Shown here piece after piece: positions 1-7,695 of a stretch of DNA of 64,000 nt. Source of the stretch: Deltaproteobacteria bacterium (GTDB lineage: Bacteria > Desulfobacterota > GWC2-55-46); assembly GCA_016219015.1 (NCBI GenBank), contig JACRCL010000016.1, positions 62,001 to 126,000 on the forward strand. Reading direction: 5' to 3'. Within the stretch, counting starts at the first letter, position 1, and each line of letters opens with the position of its first letter. The notes beneath the pieces are model-generated. The model had not been told where the DNA came from, made no database searches, and saw only the letters and a program-made list of their open reading frames with translations. The position numbers were made by a program, and so were the translations under genes.

Positions 1-459
1 GAGGCTCAGGCCTTCGACAGGCGCGGGCAGTAGCGCCGAGGCCCCGCCTGAAAGGAGGAAGATTACGAGGTCGCCCTGTCCCGCTGACCGCGCTATCTCG
101 AGTATTTTTTGCGCGCCTTTAAGCCCGTTCCTGTCCGGCAGGGGGTGCCCCGCCTCGATGACCTCGGCGTACTTCAGCTTCAACGCATGATTGTATTTCG
201 TGACAACGCAGCCTGCCTTTATGCGGCTGCCGAGCGCGTCTTCCACAGCCTTTGCCATGGGGCAGGCCGCCTTTCCGGCGCCTATCAGGTAGATGTTTTT
301 TATTGATTTAAGGTCTAAGGAGAGGTTGTATATCTTTAACTTCTTTGAAAGGAGCTTGAGGTTCGATCTTACAGAATCGTACGGCGAGGCCGCGGAGACG
401 GCTGCCCGAAAGATTTCTTCAGCCGCTTTCCTCGAGCTTTTATTTCGAGCCGTTCTCAT
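1..459 (-). CDS. Glycerate 2-kinase (MOFRL/DUF4147 family), N-terminal part
   Basis: The gene is cut by the left window edge, and about 153 N-terminal residues are visible. The reverse strand reads M-R-T-A-R-N-K and stays open to base 1. Recognisable family blocks are a Gly-rich YLIGAGKAA segment near residue 52, the GHPLPDRNG block near 110, and FLLSGGASALL near 135. The family phosphorylates glycerate at C2 using ATP in the cytoplasm (serine, glyoxylate and sugar-acid metabolism). The ATG lies 20 bp inside the 3' end of nadE, so the two are probably translationally coupled. The start is the only ATG close to the nadE stop. The C-terminal MOFRL domain is outside the window and cannot be checked. 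Confidence 0.82.
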   Translation of the reverse strand, partial: MRTARNKSSRKAAEEIFRAAVSAASPYDSVRSNLKLLSKKLKIYNLSLDLKSIKNIYLIGAGKAACPMAKAVEDALGSRIKAGCVVTKYNHALKLKYAEVIEAGHPLPDRNGLKGAQKILEIARSAGQGDLVIFLLSGGASALLPAPVEGLSL

Positions 460-2173
460 ACCCGTTGGTTATAGGCATCCTCCTGTCTTTTCCGAGGGCC
501 CTTGGGGTTATCTTCACTCCGGGCGGCGCCTGCCTCCTCTTGTATTCGCTCAAGTCGACCATCCGCACTACCTGCCTTATAAGGGGCTTTTTAAAGCCGA
601 GGGCGGCTATCTCGTCGATGCTCTTGTCCTCCTCGACGTAGGCCTTGAGTATCTTATCGAGTATATCATACGGCGGGAGCGTGTCCTGGTCGGTCTGATT
701 GGGCCGCAGCTCTGCGGTGGGCGCCTTGGTAAGGACCCGCCCGGGTATGAGTGTCTTCCCGGCAAGCTCGTTGACCTTTTCGGATACCTTGTAGACGAGC
801 GTCTTGGGCACGTCCTTTATCACGGCGAACCCGCCGGCCATGTCGCCGTAAAGGGTGGCGTAGCCCACGGACATCTCGCTCTTGTTGCCCGTGGTAAGCA
901 CAAGCCAGCCGAACTTGTTCGAAAGCGCCATAAGTATGTTCCCGCGTATGCGCGCCTGTATGTTCTCTTCGGTGATGTCTTCTTTCCTCCCCTTGAAGGC
1001 CGGCCTCATCATCTCGAGGTAGCTGTCGAAAGCGGCGTTTATGGGGATATTAAGGAGCCCTATCCCGAGGTTCGAGGCGAGGGCTTCGGCGTCCTCGCGG
1101 CTCTCCATCGAGCTGTACTTCGAAGGCATGAATACGCCCGTGATATTTTCGCTGCCGAGCGCCAAGGACGCGACCGACGCCACAAGTGAAGAGTCTACCC
1201 CTCCGCTAAGACCCACGACCACGTGCCTGAAGCCGTTCTTATGGACGTAGTCGCGCGTGCCGAGCACAAGGGCCTTCAGGACCTCCTCAACGGCCTCGGG
1301 CCTTTCGGCCTCCCTCTTGAGTATGGGTTTCCTTTTGGGCTTTTTTGCAATGGGGGGGAGAATGACCTCGTTAAGTTCTATCTTCGTCTTTCTTTTTACT
1401 TCCCTCCTCCTCGGGTCGTGGAGGCGCGCCATGAATGTGGCCTCCAGGTCGAGGTCAACGACGATAAGGTCCTCCTCGAAGGCCTTCCCCCTCGCTATTA
1501 TCCGGCCGCCCTCGTCTATTACCATGCCCTGGCCGTCGAAGACGAGTTCGTCCTGCCCGCCGACCGTATTGTTGTAGGCGATTATCACCTCGTTGTCCAT
1601 GGCCCTTGTGGCAAGCATCTCCTCCCTTGTCCAGGGCTTTCCCGTATGGAACGGCGAGGCGTTTATGTTCACTATCACCTCGGCCCCGGCAAGGGCCTGC
1701 GCCCTGGCGGGGCCTTCGGGGTACCAGATGTCCTCGCATATCTCGAGCCCCACGGTAATCCCGTTAAGGACGAAGTTCATGGGAGCGGCGCCCGCCTGGA
1801 AGTACCTCTGCTCGTCGAAAACGCCGTAGTTGGGCAGGAACATCTTGTGGTAGACGCCCGCTACACGGCCGTCATGGACGATCGCCGCGGCGTTGTATAT
1901 GTCAGCCTTCTTGTCCACGAAGCCGATTATGGCGGTCACGCCGCGGAGCTTTTTGGCGAGCCTTTCAAGCTCTTTGATATTGTCTTCTATGAAACTCGGC
2001 TTCAGGAGGAGGTCTTCAGGCGGGTATCCGGTAAGAGACAGCTCGGGGAATATGACGAGGTCGGAGCCGAGCCGCTTCGCCTCCTCTGCGAAAGAGAGTA
2101 TCTTCCCGGCGTTATCGGCGAGCGCGCCGACCGTGGGGTTTATCTGCGCCATCGCAAGCCTCAGGCTCCGCAT
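440..2173 (-). CDS. nadE: Glutamine-dependent NAD+ synthetase
   Basis: A protein of 577 residues that amidates nicotinic acid adenine dinucleotide to NAD+, using ammonia released from glutamine. The N-terminal nitrilase-type glutaminase carries the Glu-Lys-Cys triad at E44, K110 and C146 (GLEICEDIW). The C-terminal synthetase domain has the PP-loop SGGVDS at 323-328. The length matches two-domain NadE enzymes. The frame stays open for about 125 codons upstream, but that part runs through a repeat and has no family similarity. The chosen ATG gives MRSLRLAMAQINPTVG, which keeps the first beta strand of the nitrilase fold. It is followed by and overlaps a glycerate kinase gene. The upstream 400 bp hold no gene. 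Confidence 0.95.
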   Translation of the reverse strand: MRSLRLAMAQINPTVGALADNAGKILSFAEEAKRLGSDLVIFPELSLTGYPPEDLLLKPSFIEDNIKELERLAKKLRGVTAIIGFVDKKADIYNAAAIVHDGRVAGVYHKMFLPNYGVFDEQRYFQAGAAPMNFVLNGITVGLEICEDIWYPEGPARAQALAGAEVIVNINASPFHTGKPWTREEMLATRAMDNEVIIAYNNTVGGQDELVFDGQGMVIDEGGRIIARGKAFEEDLIVVDLDLEATFMARLHDPRRREVKRKTKIELNEVILPPIAKKPKRKPILKREAERPEAVEEVLKALVLGTRDYVHKNGFRHVVVGLSGGVDSSLVASVASLALGSENITGVFMPSKYSSMESREDAEALASNLGIGLLNIPINAAFDSYLEMMRPAFKGRKEDITEENIQARIRGNILMALSNKFGWLVLTTGNKSEMSVGYATLYGDMAGGFAVIKDVPKTLVYKVSEKVNELAGKTLIPGRVLTKAPTAELRPNQTDQDTLPPYDILDKILKAYVEEDKSIDEIAALGFKKPLIRQVVRMVDLSEYKRRQAPPGVKITPRALGKDRRMPITNGYENGSK

Positions 2174-2253
2174 ATCCGTAAAGATTATCAAAAGGATAAT
2201 GGCGTGTAAAGGGGAGAAAGGGAGGAAGAAAGAAAGAATAACTTCTAGCCAAT

Positions 2254-2418
2254 GCCTTTTTGCGCATTGCCATGCGCTTTCGGGCATAGGGCTCGGCTCC
2301 CTACAGCCTCCTTCCACCGGGCGAGCCCGCCGAAGCTTCCTCGAAATACGCCTTCCGCCCCGCTCGCCCGCCCCTCCCCCATCCCTATGGTCGCTACGCC
2401 CTATGCCCTGTGGGTTTG
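2254..2418 (+). repeat. Dispersed repeat family A, copy 1 (about 165 bp)
   Basis: Starts GCCTTTTTGCGCATTGCC and ends near CTATGCCCTGTGGGTTTGA. Inside it, GGGCATAGGGC near the left end pairs with GCCCTATGCCC near the right end, so the element can fold back. Near-identical copies lie at 4594-4866 (opposite strand, with an extra insert) and 30014-30180. It fills the gap between the nadE start and the TPR gene; no conserved reading frame is seen. Confidence 0.88.
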
Positions 2419-2441
2419 AAAAAAGAAAAGATAAAAAAATA

Positions 2442-2470
2442 GCGGGTTCAGGTTTGCAACCGGCATACCC
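2442..2470. repeat. Half copy of the GGTTCAGG/CCTGAACC palindrome
   Basis: GCGGGTTCAGGTTTGCAACC matches the left half and loop of the perfect palindromes at 23055-23085 and 57079-57103. The right half is replaced by CGGCATACCC, a string also present near 26011. It is a degenerate or recombined copy. Confidence 0.6.
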
Positions 2471-2531
2471 TTTTAAAACTGATCTTATCAGGGTAAGGCC
2501 CTTCTTGCGCGCTGTACAGCGCATCCCTCTC

Positions 2532-2560
2532 TTTACATCCCCCGGCATAAAGATTATAAT
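2532..2560 (+). promoter_or_regulatory. Sigma70-type promoter just upstream of the TPR gene
   Basis: TTTACA at 2532-2537 and a perfect TATAAT at 2555-2560 are separated by 17 bp. Transcription would start near 2567, only about 9 bases before the ATG at 2576, where no Shine-Dalgarno sequence is seen. The transcript would be nearly leaderless. Confidence 0.65.
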
Positions 2561-2575
2561 CTGCTTCTATATCCT

Positions 2576-3607
2576 ATGGTGAGTAACCCTTATACGCTTT
2601 TCGGAAAGGCTGAAAGGAAGCGGCGGCTCTCGAAGTTCCTCGATGCCATACCCCTGTACCTCGAGGCCAAGAGGCTCTCGTCCGTCGATAAAGAGCTTAA
2701 AAGCTCCTGCTACTTCGCGCTCGGCGACACGTACAGGATGGTCGGCGAGTTCACGAAGGCAAGCAGATGCTATATCGAGGCGCACGGCCTGGTAAAGAGG
2801 CTCGGTGACGAGGTGAGGGCGCTCGACGCGCTCGTGGGGCTTGGCCTGAGCCTCAGGGCGACAGGGGACTTTAGAAACGCGCTCTCCATATTCGACAAGG
2901 CGCTGAAGGGGTACAGGGATATGGACGACAGGGGCGGAGAGGCGTTCACGCTCTGGGCCCGCGCGGGCGCCTTGAGGATAAAGGGCGACCTAAAGGGCGC
3001 GCTAAAGGGCTTTAAGGAGGCCAGGGCGCTATTCGCCCGGATGAAGGACGGTAGCGGTGTGGGCTATTGCCTCACAGGGCTCGGTGGGGCCTCGCGCGTC
3101 CACGGCAGGCCGCGCGATTCGCACAAATATTATATTGAGGCCAACAGGGCCTTCAGACGATTGAAAGACACCTTCGGGGTCGCCTATTCCTACTGCGGGA
3201 TAGCGAACTCGCTCCGCATGCAAGGGGACTTCAAGGGGTCGCTCGGGTTTTTCAAAAAGGCGAAAGAGAACTACAGGAAGATAGGCGACAAGGTAAGCTA
3301 CGCCTATACGCTCTGGGGCGAAGGCAGCTCCCTGCAGATGCTCGGAAAGGACGCGCCCGCGTTAGAGGACTTCAGGGAGGCGCAGAGGTTGTTCAAGGAA
3401 ACGAAGGACAGGAGGGGGGTTGTCTACTGCCTCTTATCCATTGGACAGCTTGAGTTCAAAGGGGACAGGAAAAAGGGGCTGAGAAGACTAAGCCTCGCGT
3501 CGGATACGGCGAAGGCCCTCGGGCTTTCCGTTGAGGCGGGCTACGCGAAAGTCCTCCTCAGGGCCGCTGAAAAAAGACCCGAAGCGTTGCCCATGAACCT
3601 CGCGTAG
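2576..3607 (+). CDS. Tetratricopeptide-repeat protein
   Basis: A 343-residue soluble protein with no signal peptide, made almost entirely of about eight TPR-like helical pairs. Repeats of about 40 residues carry the pattern G-D/E-F-K-x-A-L-x-x-F-x-K-A (for example near residues 58, 98, 138, 178, 218 and 258). Such proteins are protein-protein interaction scaffolds; no enzymatic motif is present, so the partner is unknown. The run of full-length repeats recalls the Rap/SMIR-like TPR-12 class, but there is no HTH or phosphatase domain. It is preceded by a strong promoter and followed 32 bp later by an RDD membrane protein that may be co-transcribed. Confidence 0.85.
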   Translation: MVSNPYTLFGKAERKRRLSKFLDAIPLYLEAKRLSSVDKELKSSCYFALGDTYRMVGEFTKASRCYIEAHGLVKRLGDEVRALDALVGLGLSLRATGDFRNALSIFDKALKGYRDMDDRGGEAFTLWARAGALRIKGDLKGALKGFKEARALFARMKDGSGVGYCLTGLGGASRVHGRPRDSHKYYIEANRAFRRLKDTFGVAYSYCGIANSLRMQGDFKGSLGFFKKAKENYRKIGDKVSYAYTLWGEGSSLQMLGKDAPALEDFREAQRLFKETKDRRGVVYCLLSIGQLEFKGDRKKGLRRLSLASDTAKALGLSVEAGYAKVLLRAAEKRPEALPMNLA

Positions 3608-3639
3608 TTTTTTAAAGCTGTTATATAGGTGAGCTGATA

Positions 3640-4131
3640 ATGGACAGCGTCCCTTACAAGGCGGTCGAAGAAGGGCAGGCCCCGGCGCTCCAGAAGGCGC
3701 CGGTCCTCGACAGGTTCATCGCCAAGTTCATAGACCTCCTCATAATGGGCGCCTTATTCGCCTTCCCCACGGCCATAGGCCCGCTCGCCGGCACCACCTA
3801 CATACTCATATCCGACGGGCTCAAGCACGGGCAGAGCCTCGGCAAAAAGGCGATAGGGCTAAAGGCCGTCTCGATATCTACGGGCCAACCCTGCGACTTC
3901 AAACAGTCGATAATAAGGAACGCCGTATTCGGGCTTCTGATAGGGATATATTTTATCCTCGGGTGGATACCGTACGTCGGTAAAGTATTGGTCTTCCTGG
4001 CATGGGCCGCCGTTACCGCGATAGAGATGATCCTCGTCTATGCCGATGAAGGCGGGGCCCGCTTCGGCGATAGGATCGCCGGGACGATGGTCGTGGACGC
4101 GAGGGACCTTAAGCGGCCTGCCTCTTTTTAA
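3640..4131 (+). CDS. RDD-family membrane protein
   Basis: 163 residues. The RDD signature is visible as LDRFIAKFIDLLIMG near residues 24-38 and as RFGDRIAGTMVV at the C-terminus, with hydrophobic segments near 32-55, 92-115 and 118-138. A cytosolic tail of about 20 residues precedes the first helix. RDD proteins sit in the inner membrane; some have been linked to ion or sodium/proton exchange, but the function of this one cannot be read from the sequence. The spacing (32 bp after the TPR gene, same strand) suggests one transcript. Its last 23 bp overlap the 3' end of msrB on the other strand, an unusual convergent overlap. Confidence 0.82.
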   Translation: MDSVPYKAVEEGQAPALQKAPVLDRFIAKFIDLLIMGALFAFPTAIGPLAGTTYILISDGLKHGQSLGKKAIGLKAVSISTGQPCDFKQSIIRNAVFGLLIGIYFILGWIPYVGKVLVFLAWAAVTAIEMILVYADEGGARFGDRIAGTMVVDARDLKRPASF

Positions 4132-4513
4132 GCTTTAACGCCACGGAGTTCATGCAGTAACGCTTGCCCGAGGGCGGCGGGCCGTCGTCGAAGAGATGGC
4201 CGAGGTGGGCGCCGCAACTGTTGCAGAGCACTTCGGTCCTCCTCACGAAGAAGCTGCTATCAGGCTCCGTCCTTATGTTCTCATCCGATACAGGCCTCGT
4301 GAAGCTCGGCCACCCCGTGCCGGATTCGTATTTGTCGTCCGAGCTGAAAAGCTCGTTGCCGCAGCATACGCAGGCGTAGATGCCGGGGTCTTTCGTATGG
4401 GCGTACTCGCCAGTGAAAGCCTTTTCAGTCCCCTTTTTCCTGGTCACCCTGTACTGCTCCGGCGTAAGCTCCTTCTTCCATTCCGCGTCCGTCTTTGTGA
4501 TCTTGTCCTTCAT
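4109..4513 (-). CDS. msrB: Peptide-methionine (R)-S-oxide reductase
   Basis: 134 residues, full length for a single-domain MsrB. It reduces the R-epimer of methionine sulfoxide in oxidised proteins, normally with thioredoxin. Zinc-binding cysteine pairs are at C48/C51 and C97/C100. The substrate-loop motif GTGWPSF is at 65-71 and the catalytic cysteine is C120 in RYCMNSVAL. No signal peptide is present, so it is cytoplasmic. It is a stand-alone gene with no msrA beside it, and it converges on the RDD gene with a 23-bp tail overlap. Confidence 0.95.
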   Translation of the reverse strand: MKDKITKTDAEWKKELTPEQYRVTRKKGTEKAFTGEYAHTKDPGIYACVCCGNELFSSDDKYESGTGWPSFTRPVSDENIRTEPDSSFFVRRTEVLCNSCGAHLGHLFDDGPPPSGKRYCMNSVALKLKKRQAA

Positions 4514-4593
4514 ACTTAATTGATAGCTTCAATTAAACCGTATGTCAAGAGAGCGGGATGCAGGCTCGCGGGATGAACTAATTATCTTTTTTT

Positions 4594-4866
4594 CTCAAAC
4601 CCACAGGGCATAGGGCGTAGCGGTCATTGGGTTGAGGGGGGTTGGGGTTCGGTCGCTCGCCGGCTCACGCCCGAAGGGCGGGATAAGACGAGCTTAGGAA
4701 ATGAATATTACCTTACCGATGAGAGCTGGTTTTTAGCTCTCATTGGGGCGGGCGAGCGGGGCGGAAGGCGTATTTCTTAGGAAGGTTCGGCGGGCTCGCC
4801 CGGAGGAAGGAGGCTGTAGGGAGCGAGTCCTATGCCCGAAAGCGCATGGCAATGCGCAAAAAGGCC
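4594..4866 (-). repeat. Dispersed repeat family A, copy 2, with about 110-bp internal insertion
   Basis: Reverse-orientation copy of the element at 2254-2418: it begins TCAAACCCACAGGGCATAGG and ends with GCATGGCAATGCGCAAAAAGG. Between about 4632 and 4740 it contains sequence absent from the other two copies, including a hairpin (GAGAGCTGG...TTAGCTCTC) near 4710-4740. It fills the 4514-4932 gap; no gene is seen there. Confidence 0.85.
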
Positions 4867-4932
4867 TTGGCTTGGTTTTATGATAAGGACTTAGAACCTA
4901 ATATTCTCCAAAAGATGACACCACTCTACCAC

Positions 4933-5640
4933 CTACCCCTTCCATCTCTCCACCCTGAAGGCCCCTTTGTCGTAGACGAGGTAGCTCATATCGCCTGCCC
5001 AGCTCCCGGGGTTCGCGTAGACGCCCTTGCCTTCCCTGTGGACGCCTGCCACGTGCGAGTGCGCGAGGACCACGGATGAGAACCCCTCTGCCAGTTTTTT
5101 TCCGGCGAATTCCCTTAACAGGGCATCGGTCCTGTTTGACCTGTCAGTGTAAGTCCTTTTCCTGCTCCTGTTCGAAAGCCCCATCGCGATCTTCCAGACG
5201 TTCTTCGGCCTCGCCACCCACGCCATCAGCTTGAAAAGCGGGCTACGGAGGTACGCCCTCCAGAGCCTGTAGCCCGGCGACATCGATACCGTATCGCCGT
5301 GCGAGAGGTAGAGCCTTTTGCCGTCTATGGAGATATCGAGGGATTCGGGGTGGACCCCGGCCTTTAGCGTTTCCCTGAAGTACCTCCCCATCGAGAAGTC
5401 ATGGTTCCCTTCGAGGTAGATTATCCTGACGCCCCGCTCCTTGAGCCTTAAGAGCGCGTCAAGGACTGGTCTGTAGTTCTTCTCAACGGTCTCGTTCGAC
5501 CCTGTCCAGAAGTCGAAGAGGTCCCCGAGGATGACCAATGTTGAAGTCTGCCTGAGGCTGTCTAAGAATCTTACGAGGGATAGGGAGTTGGGGTCCGCGG
5601 GGCCCTTCAGGTGCCCGTCGGCGATAAATACTGTCTTCAT
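4933..5640 (-). CDS. lpxH: UDP-2,3-diacylglucosamine hydrolase-like metallophosphoesterase
   Basis: 235 residues of the calcineurin-like phosphoesterase fold. Metal-binding motifs appear in the usual order: D8-x-H10, GDLFDFW from 39, GNHD at 78-81, HGD at 114-116, and H194-x-H196. The DxH...GDLFDFW...EGNHDFxxG arrangement is that of LpxH, which cleaves UDP-2,3-diacylglucosamine to lipid X in lipid A synthesis at the inner membrane face. A related phosphoesterase with another substrate cannot be excluded from sequence alone. It is separated from aroE by 33 bp on the same strand and may share its transcript. Confidence 0.85.
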   Translation of the reverse strand: MKTVFIADGHLKGPADPNSLSLVRFLDSLRQTSTLVILGDLFDFWTGSNETVEKNYRPVLDALLRLKERGVRIIYLEGNHDFSMGRYFRETLKAGVHPESLDISIDGKRLYLSHGDTVSMSPGYRLWRAYLRSPLFKLMAWVARPKNVWKIAMGLSNRSRKRTYTDRSNRTDALLREFAGKKLAEGFSSVVLAHSHVAGVHREGKGVYANPGSWAGDMSYLVYDKGAFRVERWKG

Positions 5641-5673
5641 CTTATCTGTGGGCCTTTGATGGCCGCATATTTT

Positions 5674-6534
5674 TTATTGCAGCCGTAAGGCCCTCAGGGC
5701 CGCCTTCTTCATCACTTCAACGGGGGCCTTCTCGCCCGTCCACAGCTCGAAGGCTATGGCGCCCTGATGGACGAGCATCCCTAATCCCGTATGGGTCTTT
5801 AACCCGCGGGCCTCGGCCTTCTTAAGCAGCTCGGTCTTTACAGGCCTGTAGACTATGTCGGAGACGACGGCGCGGGCAGGGAGGACATCCAGAGGCGCGT
5901 TTAGAGCGCCCTTGCCCATCATGCCGAGCGAGGTCGCGTTCACGAGCAGGTCCGCGTCCTTGAGATATGGCCTCAAGGCCTCGGGCTCCAGGCCGGAGGC
6001 CTCCACCGCGACGTTGAACTTCGGCCTGAACTCTTTGGCCAGGGAGCGCGCCCTTTTTATGGTCCTGTTAGCTATGACTACGGACTTCGGCCTGCCGCTC
6101 AGGATATAATAGAATATCGACCTCGAAGCGCCCCCGGCGCCGATTATTACCACGTTCTTCCCTTTGGGCGTAAATCCCGTGTCCTCCCTGAGGCTAAGCA
6201 GGTAGCCCATCCCGTCGGTATTGTACCCGATGAGCCTGCCGTTTCTATTCACGACGGTATTGACCGCGCCTATCTCTTTGGCGTGGAGGTCCACTTCGTC
6301 GAGGTATTTAAGGGCCCGCTCCTTGTGGGGTATGGTGATGCTCACGCCGAGCATGTTCAGGGCCCTTATGGAGGCCATCGCCTCCTTGAGCCCCTTTGGC
6401 CCGACCCTGAAAGGCAGATAGACTATCTCAAGCCCGAGCGCCTCGAACGCGGCGTTATGTATCGCGGGGGAGAGCGTCTGCTCGACGGGGTCGCCGAATA
6501 CGGCGGCTACCTTGAAATGGCCTGATATCTTCAA
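5674..6534 (-). CDS. aroE: Shikimate dehydrogenase
   Basis: 286 residues. It reduces 3-dehydroshikimate to shikimate with NADPH (aromatic amino-acid pathway). Substrate-binding TLSPAIHN is at 20-27, the catalytic lysine lies in TIPHKE near 68, and the GAVNT and YNTDGMGY blocks follow. The nucleotide-binding glycine loop is GAGGASRS near 132. No other shikimate-pathway gene is in the window. It lies between ribF and lpxH on the same strand. Confidence 0.96.
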   Translation of the reverse strand: MKISGHFKVAAVFGDPVEQTLSPAIHNAAFEALGLEIVYLPFRVGPKGLKEAMASIRALNMLGVSITIPHKERALKYLDEVDLHAKEIGAVNTVVNRNGRLIGYNTDGMGYLLSLREDTGFTPKGKNVVIIGAGGASRSIFYYILSGRPKSVVIANRTIKRARSLAKEFRPKFNVAVEASGLEPEALRPYLKDADLLVNATSLGMMGKGALNAPLDVLPARAVVSDIVYRPVKTELLKKAEARGLKTHTGLGMLVHQGAIAFELWTGEKAPVEVMKKAALRALRLQ

Positions 6535-6572
6535 TCCTAAGCTCCGTTATACGACCGAATAAGACCTGGGCC

Positions 6573-7490
6573 TTAATTGAGTATCGCCCTTGCCCTGTCC
6601 GCGTCCTTCGTTATCTGGCGGACGAGCGCCTCCTTTGACCTGAAGGCCTTCTCGTCCCTGAGCCTTTTTACGAATTGAACCCCCATCCTTTTACCATAGA
6701 TATCGCCGTCAAAGTCAAGTAAATGGACCTCAACGCCCCTGTCCCTGCCTCCGAAGGTCGGGGCAGTGCCTATGTTCAGCACGGCCGGGAGCCTCCTGCC
6801 TTCGACCATGGCATAGGCCGCGTAGACCCCGTTAGCCGGGACGAGCTCGCTTTCGACCCTGAGGTTAGCGGTCGGGAAGCCCATGGCTTTGCCTATGTCC
6901 ATGCCCTTCACGACCCTGCCCTTTATGGAGTAGTCCCTGCCAAGGAGGGCGGAGGCGCCCTTCACGCCGCCTTCTTTTATCAGCGCCCTTATCCGAGAAG
7001 AGCTTACGATATGCCCGCCTTTCTTGAAGGCCGGTACCACGAATACCTTGAACCCGAGCTCTCCTCCGAGCTCCTTTAAGTAGCCGACCGTCCCGGCCCT
7101 GCCCCTGCCGAAGGAAAAATCATGGCCGACCCATACCTCCTTAACCGAAAAAGCCTTATGGAGGACCTTCTCGACGAACTCCCTCGGGTGCGTTGCCGCG
7201 AACTCCTTTGTGAACCGCGCGAATATCAGGCAGTCTATGCCGAAAGAACCTATGAGCCCGGCCTTGTCCTTTGCGTCCAGTATGAGCGGCGGGCTTTTAT
7301 GCGGCGCCACCACCTTGAGCGGGTGCGGCTCGAAGGTGTATACGACGGACTTCAATCCGAGCTGCCGCGCCCTTGCCGCAACCTTCCTGATTAACTTCTG
7401 ATGACCGAGGTGGAGGCCGTCGAAATTGCCGAGGGTAAGGACCGCGTCTTTTATCTTAGGGCGTCTTTTAGCGCCCCTGAATATTTTCAT
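6573..7490 (-). CDS. ribF: Bifunctional riboflavin kinase / FAD synthetase
   Basis: 305 residues, standard RibF length. The N-terminal nucleotidyltransferase domain has GNFDGLHLGH near residues 19-28 and the C-terminal flavokinase domain has GFPTANL near 185. Together they convert riboflavin to FMN and FAD. The frame runs 29 codons further upstream, into the repeat at 7514-7656, but homologues begin at MKIFRG, so the ATG at 7490 is chosen. No good ribosome-binding site precedes either. The repeat ends only 24 bp upstream of this start, so the original upstream region has probably been displaced. Confidence 0.93.
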   Translation of the reverse strand: MKIFRGAKRRPKIKDAVLTLGNFDGLHLGHQKLIRKVAARARQLGLKSVVYTFEPHPLKVVAPHKSPPLILDAKDKAGLIGSFGIDCLIFARFTKEFAATHPREFVEKVLHKAFSVKEVWVGHDFSFGRGRAGTVGYLKELGGELGFKVFVVPAFKKGGHIVSSSRIRALIKEGGVKGASALLGRDYSIKGRVVKGMDIGKAMGFPTANLRVESELVPANGVYAAYAMVEGRRLPAVLNIGTAPTFGGRDRGVEVHLLDFDGDIYGKRMGVQFVKRLRDEKAFRSKEALVRQITKDADRARAILN

Positions 7491-7513
7491 ATTCGCGTAA
7501 AAATCTGTCAGTT

Positions 7514-7656
7514 GGCTGCCTCTAAAAATTGTTATTTTTCCCGACCTCTGCGTCAGGCCGTAAATAAAAATGCTCACATATTAACCACATATGCTGCGCT
7601 TTTTATTTCCGCCCTTCCTTGACTTCAGAAAAAATTCCTAATTTTTAGAGGCAGCC
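7514..7656 (+). repeat. MITE-like repeat family B, copy 1 (143 bp)
   Basis: Bounded by inverted repeats GGCTGCCTCTAAAAAT and ATTTTTAGAGGCAGCC. The interior contains GACCTCTGCGTCAGG, TGCTCACATATTAA and CTTCCTTGAC, shared with copies at 12996-13138, 34823-34965 and 38850-38981. There is no coding capacity of note. It sits 24 bp upstream of the ribF start. Confidence 0.92.
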
Positions 7657-7695
7657 TGTTATTTTAAATTTTCAGCGCCCGCAAAAGGGGGCGTA

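Noticed and set aside
2174-2548. In-frame N-terminal extension of nadE (about 125 residues)
   Set aside because: It runs through repeat family A, has no similarity to NadE and includes a sequence that is repeated elsewhere between genes.
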